Notes under the pieces: model-generated
Told to the model about the DNA's origin: nothing
Seen by the model: the letters and a program-made list of their open reading frames with translations, nothing else
Databases searched by the model: none
NCBI RefSeq assembly: GCF_905147045.1
Contig: NC_065902.1
Span: 8,377,377-8,441,376, forward strand
Origin: Nymphalis io
Lineage: Eukaryota; Arthropoda; Insecta; Lepidoptera; Nymphalidae
Direction: 5' to 3'
Length of the DNA: 64,000 nucleotides
Part shown: piece by piece, positions 58,368 to 64,000 of the stretch
How positions within the stretch are numbered: the first letter of the stretch is position 1
Layout: every line of letters begins with the position of its first letter
Program-made: the position numbers and the translations under genes

Positions 58368-58960
58368 GACAGAAGAGTACAATCAGCCACTGTGTTTTGC
58401 ATTTGTGGATGAACTTCGACTCCATCGAAACCTGGGCAGTGCTCGACTCATTGCAGAGATGTCATATCGACTGGACATATATCGAGGTACTGAGATGTCT
58501 GTACAACGCCGCTACAATGACTGTCCACATCCAGGACTGTAAGACGAAGGCGATCCTACTGCGCAGAGGGGTGAGACAGGGGGATGTAATATCCCCGAAA
58601 CTGTTCACCAACGCGTTGGAAGACGTTTTCAAGACGCTGGATAGGACTGAGTATGGAGTCAATGTAAACGGCGAGTACGTCTCACACCTTCGATTTGCCG
58701 ACGATATCGTCATCATAGCAGTCGCTGGAACAACTCACCGAAATGCTGCGTAGCCTAGGCGAGTCTTCTCGGTGTATCGGTCTCGGTATAAACTTGGACA
58801 AGACCAAGGTCATGTTCAATAGGCATGTCGTGCTGGGACCGATATACGTCGAGGGGAAACCTCTCGAAGTTGTTAGTGAATATACCTACTTAGGACAGAT
58901 AATACAAGTCTGTAGGAACAACTTCGAGAAGGAAGCCGATCGAAGAATTCGCTTGGGATG
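58368..58960 (+). mobile_element. inner LINE (RTE-like), RT part
   Basis: Motifs in order across frames: FAFVD (58398-58412), a frameshift where a short deletion removed the middle of the palm A box, FDSIETWAVLDSLQ, ILLRRGVRQGDVISPKLF (58550-58600), and LRFADDIVII (FADD at 58694-58705, active site intact). After another frameshift come GLGINLDKTKVMFNRH and GKPLEVVSEYTYLGQII. It is the RT palm and thumb of an endonuclease-RT type LINE. It starts inside the RT (5' truncation) and is split at 58961 by a later insertion. Confidence 0.88.
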
Positions 58961-58996
58961 TTTATATTTGAATAAAATGTTTATATTTGAATAAAA
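58959..58996. repeat. 19-bp unit repeated twice in tandem
   Basis: tgtttatatttgaataaaa at 58959-58977 and 58978-58996, at the left edge of the insertion in the inner LINE. Confidence 0.92.
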
Positions 58997-59213
58997 TACA
59001 CAAATATCACGTAATGCTAAATCAACAAGATGCTAGTGGTACTTATAAAATAATCTCCTTTATTAATGTTTAGCGCTTCGCCTGCGGCTTCGCCCGCGTC
59101 ATAATTGAAAATATAAAATGGGAAAAAATGTCCGAAATATGGTAATTATGTTACATTTTAGCTGTGATAAAGTGAAGAAGTAACATTAGTGCAAGTATTA
59201 CTATTTTAGTAAA
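58961..59213. mobile_element. unidentified insertion of about 250 bp within the inner LINE
   Basis: The coding sequence stops at RRIRLG (58957) and resumes at about 59214 with REVLKSSIPKCLKTK. The intervening DNA is AT-rich and non-coding, begins with the 19-bp tandem repeat, and contains gcttcgcctgcggcttcgcc at about 59083. No terminal inverted repeat, A-tail or target-site duplication was found by eye. It could be a small non-autonomous element or filler from repair. Confidence 0.6.
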
Positions 59214-59703
59214 GAGAAAAAAGTTCGTGAAGTCCTCAAGTCGTCTATACCGAAATGTTTGAAGACGAAAGTCTTCAACCAATGCGTCTTACCTGCCATG
59301 ACATACGGTGCCGAAACTTGGACACTAACTGCGGGACTAGTCCACAAATTCAAAGTCGCTCTGCGTGCTATGGAGCGAGTTATGCTCGGAGTATCTTTAA
59401 AGGATAAGATCAGAAATGAGATTATCCGGAAAAGAACCGGAGTCACCGACATAGCTTGCAAAATTAGCAGGCTGAAGTGGCTGGTCACGTATGTCGTAGG
59501 ACCGATGGCCGTTGGAGCAGACGAGTGCTAGAGTGGAGAATCGGCAAGCGCAGCGTAGGGCGCCCTCCAGCCAGGTGGACCGACGACCTTAAAAAGGTGG
59601 CGGGCACCAACTGGATGCGGAAGGCGGAGGACAGGGAGCTTTGGCGCACCTTGGGAGAGGCCTATGTTCAGCAGTGGACAACGATTGGCTGTTATTTGAT
59701 TTG
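59214..59703 (+). mobile_element. inner LINE, C-terminal part and 3' end
   Basis: REVLKSSIPKCLKTKVFNQC, VLPAMTYGAETWTLTAGL, LRAMERVMLGVSLKDKIRNE, RTGVTDIACKISRLKW, then after a 1-2 nt shift AGHVCRRTDGRWSRRVLEW, GRPPARWTDDLKKVAGTNW and LGEAYVQQWTTIG. This is the typical C-terminal tail of lepidopteran endonuclease-RT LINEs. The element ends at gttatttgatttg just before the right 11-bp duplication. Frameshifted, inactive. Confidence 0.9.
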
Positions 59704-59714
59704 AATGGCCAACA
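59704..59714. repeat. right target-site duplication, 11 bp
   Basis: Exact copy of 58357-58367. Confidence 0.9.
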
Positions 59715-60092
59715 TACGTCTATATGCTCACATCTCGAAAGCTTCTATACGTTTTTTGAGGTCTTCTTTAATTATCCACGCCTCGCGTCCGTAAAGAAAT
59801 ATAGGCCAGATGTAACAATGTAGGAGTCGTATGCGCACAGGGATCTTAAGTCTGCGATTGCAGAGTACTTTTTTCTACGTGCAGAAGGCACTTCGAGCTA
59901 TTTCGATGCGAGTCTTTACCTCCTGTTCACAGCTCCAGGTGTCATTAAGCCATGTCCCCAGATATTTGTACTTGCGCACCCTCTCAATTTTTTGGCCTGC
60001 TACAATGATAGCAATGCCATCGAAGCTATGTTTAGATAACACCATGATCTTCGTTTTTGATAGGTTCATCCTCAGACCAGCATTTTCACTGC
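59715..60092 (-). mobile_element. outer LINE (RTE-like), RT thumb part
   Basis: Minus strand: GLRMNLSKTKIMVLSKHSFD, GIAIIVAGQKIERVRKYKYL, GTWLNDTWSCEQEVKTRIEI and ARSAFCT (frame 59875-60069), then broken frames to MWAYRRMLAI beside the insertion site (with TGA in place of the Trp codon). The palm domain and everything upstream are missing. Confidence 0.88.
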
Positions 60093-60639
60093 ATTATATA
60101 TGATGGACCAATATCGTGTTTATTATCGTGACTTGCAAGTTGCCAAGTTTTATTTTGCAACAGTGATTTCTCTCAACATTTTATAACGATATTATGATTG
60201 AGAAAACTAACTGGTCGCTTTTAATTTTATAAGAATTGGCATTAAAAATGCATCTACAAAAACAAACAAACATATTTTTTGGTTTATATATATTATATAA
60301 CTTAGTTTCCTTTTAGTATTTTTACAGATTTGTCTAGAAAACATATATATTCATTACTACTCTTCAGGAACGTATTTGCCATGTCAACATTTTGTTTCAT
60401 CAGTGCTCTCTAGTCTAGTGGGAATGCCTAAAGGCTTTATCTGGTTACATTTATCTCGCTGGTGGTTTGGTTTTATTAATTTACTGAAAACATTCAATTG
60501 TTAATCGTCACGATCAAACATCTATTCGATACACATGTATATATAAACATATACACATTTTAATAATAAAACACAAAAGCGGAGCGATTAGCATTTGATA
60601 TAGTACTATTTTTTTAAATGATATTGATATTGATAATCA
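60093..60639. other. AT-rich non-coding DNA
   Basis: Nothing recognised. Confidence 0.5.
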
Positions 60640-60863
60640 GACGGGACCCCTGATGGTAAATGAAGTCAACACCACTTATAAACATTGGCACCGTAATGAA
60701 TATTAACCTTTCCTTAAATCGCCAATACGCCACCAAGCTTGGGACTTTAAATTTTATTAACTTTTGCGCCTGTAGTTACACAAAGTATTGCTGTTTGGCG
60801 GTAGAATATGATGTAATGAGTGGGTGGTACTTACTCAGACGTGCTTGCATAAAGCATTAGGGA
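60640..60863 (-). mobile_element. SINE-A copy, diverged
   Basis: gacgggacccctgatggtaa, ccaccaagcttgggacttta, gcctgtagttacacaaagta, ttgctgtttggcggtagaat and gtgggtggtacttactcaga are in order on the minus strand. A central block is deleted. Confidence 0.85.
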
Positions 60864-61654
60864 ATCAATTTCAAATATTTGTCTTGGGGAAAAAGTATCC
60901 AGGCGTTGACAAATCTGATAACCGTGCAATAAGGGGCTACGCCTCCAGCCTGTAGCCGTAGCGACCAGGGTAAGTGAAGAAACCAGACCGAATGCATATC
61001 TGATATGTATCGCTAAAAAGAACTAGAAAAAAACGCAACAGCAAATTTCAATCTACTAATATTTTAATTTTCGTTCGATATCTCAATAACGATTAACACT
61101 AGTCATTATTATAACTTAAAAGTATATGCTCGCAATTTTTATTTCATGGCGTAGAGCCAAAATTTATCATGATGACGGAGAAAGCTCATAGGAAAAAATG
61201 ATCAATAGCTAAAAATCAGCCTTCTCGATTCACAGGATTTTTGAAATATAATATGTATATAACGACTACGAGTGGAATACGCAGCTAGTGATATTTTTTT
61301 AGGTGTTTTGAAGTTTTATTTGTGTAAGCCTTGTTATCTGTTTGGTTAACAGTATCGTGTAGTTGTTTCTATCCTTCAAACGTCGGAATTTGTTTTCTAT
61401 TTTTGAATGATATTTTTTTTATAAATTTCTACGTGGAATCAAATAAAACATTTATGAAAATAATCACATATAAATAAAAAGGAAGATCATAGGATACTAA
61501 AAAGAAATTTATAAAAAAAATAAATGCAAAACTAACCTATTTTGTCTGTATACATAAACACATCACCACTGCTAAAAGGTTAGGAGTGATAGTGTGTTAA
61601 ATAAAGGACAATTTATATCTCTATAAGCACATTGCCAGAAGTAATTTATTATGT
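60864..61654. other. AT-rich non-coding DNA
   Basis: A GC-richer run at 60935-60985 (aaggggctacgcctccagcc onward) has no assignment. Otherwise nothing. Confidence 0.45.
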
Positions 61655-61922
61655 TTTAGAACTTTGAGTTCGTCTAGGTATGTATTACCCATTCAACATT
61701 ATTATTCTAACGCTAAGCAGTTTATTCAGTTCATATATTATATTTACTACATTATATCGGCCTGAAAGGTGAGTTAGCCAGTGTAATTACGGGCACAACG
61801 GATATAATTTATAATATATGGTTATAAATGTTAACATTTCTTTCAGTGCCGATGTCTATGAACAATGGTGCCCACTTTTCATTAGTTGACAAATTTGCTG
61901 GTCCATCTACCTATTCTAAATA
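61655..61922 (+). mobile_element. SINE-A copy, old
   Basis: gttcgtctaggtatgtatta, ggcctgaaaggtgagttagc, cagtgtaattacgggcacaa, aatgttaacatttctttcag, cgatgtctatgaacaatgg and ctggtccatctacctattct follow SINE-A order. Confidence 0.8.
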
Positions 61923-62350
61923 AATATAAAAATATGTAACTAAGCAGTTCTCCATTTCGTTACAAGTCAATAAGTTGCAGTTTATGAAAGTTGTTAAATG
62001 GCCTTTGAAATAGTTCGTTTAACTTTATAGGTATAGAGATGTATCTACTTCCGATGTGAACAGGAAATTCAATTTTACGGTGGTTACTCATCGAGTATTC
62101 CACCATTTCACTGGTCCAGCGAGTTAATTGCTTAGTTCCTGTTTTATGTAGTTTGTAGGACGTAAACGAATACGAGGATTCAGGTTACCACGGAAACTAT
62201 AATATAATTATAATCATAATATGTAATAATACTTATTTCTGTTGGTAGCTTCGACTATGCTTAAAGAAGAGAATAGGTAGGTAGGCATAGGTTCGGTAGC
62301 CAATGTCCTTCTCTGTAAATCTGACAACGTAAATGTATAATTTGTTGATA

Positions 62351-62560
62351 ATTGGTGGTAGGGCTTTGTGCAAGCTCCTGTCGGTAGGTACCACCCATTC
62401 ATCAGATATTCTTCCGCAAAACAGCAGTACTTGGTGTTGTTGTATTCTGGTTTGAAGGGTGAGTGAGGCAGTGTAACATCCTGAGATATATAACATCCTG
62501 GATCCTAAGGTTGGTGGCGCATTGGCGATAAAAGCTATGGTTAACATTTTTTACAATGCA
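62351..62560 (+). mobile_element. SINE-A copy, 3' truncated
   Basis: attggtggtagggctttgtg through ggttggtggcgcattggcga to ttttttacaatgca, where similarity ends. The accacttaccatcag hairpin and the A-tail are missing, which is unusual because retroelements normally lose 5' sequence; a later deletion is likely. Confidence 0.88.
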
Positions 62561-62734
62561 TTTTCACAAAAATCGTTAACATTGTGTTATTTTATTATTT
62601 AAGAAATGAGCGGGTTGAAGCAAAAATAAATATTCTGAAGTTTATAATTTGATAACTTAAATATTTAAAGAAAAAAAAGAAATTACCTTTGATTTCCCTA
62701 ATTATTTATTTTATTACATTAATAATGATCATGA

Positions 62735-62910
62735 GAGCCGGTTAGCGTGGTTGGTAGATACTTTCAAGCCGAAGGTTGTGGGTTCGATTCCCACCCAAGA
62801 CAGACATTTGGGTGCATGAGCATATTTGTTTGTCCTGAGTCTGGGTGTAATTATCTATATAAGTATGTATTTACAAAAGAAAAGTAATATATGTAGTATA
62901 TCAGTTGTCT
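62735..62910 (+). mobile_element. SINE-B copy, left part
   Basis: gagccggttagcgtggttgg (A-box region), gtgggttcgattcccaccca (perfect B box), gtttgtcctgagtctgggtg, attatctatataagtatgta and atatcagttgtct. It is interrupted at about 62910 and resumes at 63208. Confidence 0.92.
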
Positions 62911-63207
62911 TTTTTTTTTTTTTTTATAGAATAGGAAGGCGGACGAGCATATGGGCCACCTGATGGTAAGTGGTCACCAACGCTCTTAGACATTGGCATT
63001 GTAAGAAATGTCAACCATCGCTTACATATCCAATGCGCCACCAACCTTGGGAACTATGATTTTATGTCCCTTGTGCCTGTAATTACACTGGCTCACTCAC
63101 CCTTCAAACCGGAACACAACAATATCAAGTATTGCTGTTTTGCGGTAGAATATCTGATGAGTGGGTGGTACCTACCCAGACGAGCTTGCACAAAGCTCTA
63201 CCACCAG
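62911..63207 (-). mobile_element. SINE-A, full length, inserted in SINE-B
   Basis: The A-tail is the T-run at 62910-62925; the body ends at the head accaccagt (63200-63208). All blocks are young-looking (ccacctgatggtaagtggtc, gccaccaaccttgggaac, ctcactcacccttcaaac). Short flanking strings tgtct (62906-62910 region and 63207-63211) look like a minimal target-site duplication. Confidence 0.93.
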
Positions 63208-63340
63208 TGTCTGGTTTCCATAGCACAAGCTTTGTATAAGCTTTATTTGGGATCAGATGGCCTTGTGTGAAAAATGTCCCAGGATATATTATTATCATTA
63301 TATTATTATTATATTATTATCATACATATAATAAGAATAA
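63208..63340 (+). mobile_element. SINE-B copy, right part
   Basis: gtctggtttccatagcacaa, gctttatttgggatcagatg, gccttgtgtgaaaaatgtcc and caggatatattattatcatt, followed by an (ATT)n-like tail to about 63330. It is contiguous with 62735-62910 when compared with the uninterrupted copy at 10120-10359. Confidence 0.9.
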
Positions 63341-64000
63341 CCGAGTCGGTTACAATTTTTTTTCTATTGAGTGTGTAAGATATATTTTAACTAATTTTAA
63401 CAAGACAAAAATTATACAAAGCATGATTCAACCCGCACTATAAAGCCTGAAGTTACATCACACCACACAATAGACAGTCATATTAATATCTTGAAGTTCA
63501 ACAGTATAATCTATCATAACGTTTGGTTTGTCCAAGATTTAATTGGATAGTATCTATCATGCCGAGCGTAGTTTACACGTTACGCTCGACCGAGCGCGAG
63601 TGGGCCGGTTCCCACTGTTACCAATCATTATCCTACTAGTTGTATCTACAGCATCGTTGGTGTGGAATAAATCCCACCTTTTGGGAGACCAGGGTAACTT
63701 GTATATATTCAGTAGCAATGAGACATTTATAGAATAACACATGAACACATTGTCAGTGTTTCTAGATACGTTATTTTGTTGTGAAAAATACAAGAAATAT
63801 TGTAGTAAGTGATATAAAAAAGATTATATTTTTTGTACTCTGCTTATGGGTGATTTTTTCAAAATCAATCAAGATTATCAAATGATCGAACTATAAATGG
63901 TAAAATGGAGGTAAAAATGATTATCTCGTTGGTCTAGTGTTATCTTTTCTGCTTTCGTTAAAAATTGTCAATATTACATAGTAAAAAAAAATAGTCTGTA
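63341..64000. other. non-coding DNA with a GC-richer open stretch
   Basis: At 63557-63793 a minus-strand frame of 78 codons has a GC-richer half (SPKRWDLFHTNDAVDTTSRI then NRPTRARSSVTCKLRSA, stop). An 8-bp inverted repeat cgagcgta/tacgctcg lies at about 63563-63588. I cannot tell an exon from an old transposon piece. The rest is plain AT-rich DNA. Confidence 0.35.

Noticed and set aside
62735..62810. A functional tRNA gene with a perfect B box
   Set aside because: The acceptor arm does not pair and the sequence continues as SINE-B; the same unit recurs at 10120-10359.
1..64000. CRISPR array, operon or bacterial defence cluster
   Set aside because: No regularly spaced repeats, no ribosome binding sites, no adjacent long frames; the A-tailed SINEs, LINEs and the split-promoter tRNA gene show a eukaryotic genome.

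Overview
The window looks like intergenic or intronic DNA from a moth or butterfly (Lepidoptera). It is strongly AT-rich, has no long host reading frame, and is full of short retroelements of types common in lepidopteran genomes. The species call is an inference from repeat style; no host protein gene was recognised. The only functional gene I am confident of is one tRNA-Glu(CTC) on the minus strand at 14909-14980, with internal A and B boxes and a T-run terminator.

Almost everything else that can be named is a retroelement. Four SINE families recur and are labelled locally. SINE-A is about 290 bp with a poly(A) tail and begins GGTGGTAGGGCTTTGTGCAAG. SINE-B has a tRNA-like head with a perfect B box and an (ATT)n tail. 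SINE-C is about 300 bp and tRNA-derived, with the phrase GTGGGTTCAAACCCGGGCAA. SINE-D is tRNA-derived with CCAATAAAAAGTTATTGGG after the B box. LINE remnants include a Jockey-type RT (21490-22816), a CR1/Jockey-like C-terminal fragment (32690-33780), two near-identical 3' ends of one young LINE (36833-37540 plus strand; 48831-49558 minus strand), RTE-like elements with endonuclease and RT domains (47039-47825 and 50379-52290), and a LINE inside a LINE (58025-60092). All LINE reading frames are broken.

Layout: 1-13 kb is mostly plain AT-rich DNA with scattered SINEs, including a SINE-C nested in the tail of a SINE-B (9780-10119). 13-21 kb holds LINE and SINE fragments and the tRNA gene. 21-34 kb has the Jockey and CR1-like remnants. 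36.6-37.55 kb is an insertion with an A-tail at both ends inside a SINE-C. 45.2-52.3 kb is a roughly 2.6-kb tandem duplication carrying SINEs and an RTE-like LINE; the two copies differ by separate internal deletions and one later LINE insertion. 58.0-60.1 kb is the nested LINE pair, and 62.7-63.3 kb is a SINE-A inserted in a SINE-B.

The most informative observations concern retrotransposition mechanics: a head-to-head, doubly A-tailed insertion flanked by one 13-bp target-site duplication; a 19-nt 3' stem-loop sequence shared exactly by a LINE and by SINE-A, suggesting a mobilising partner; and a 96-bp inverted copy of an RTE 3' end inside the same element. I see no CRISPR array, operon, bacterial-type gene cluster or virus-like gene. 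A few short GC-richer open stretches could be host exons and are flagged with low confidence.
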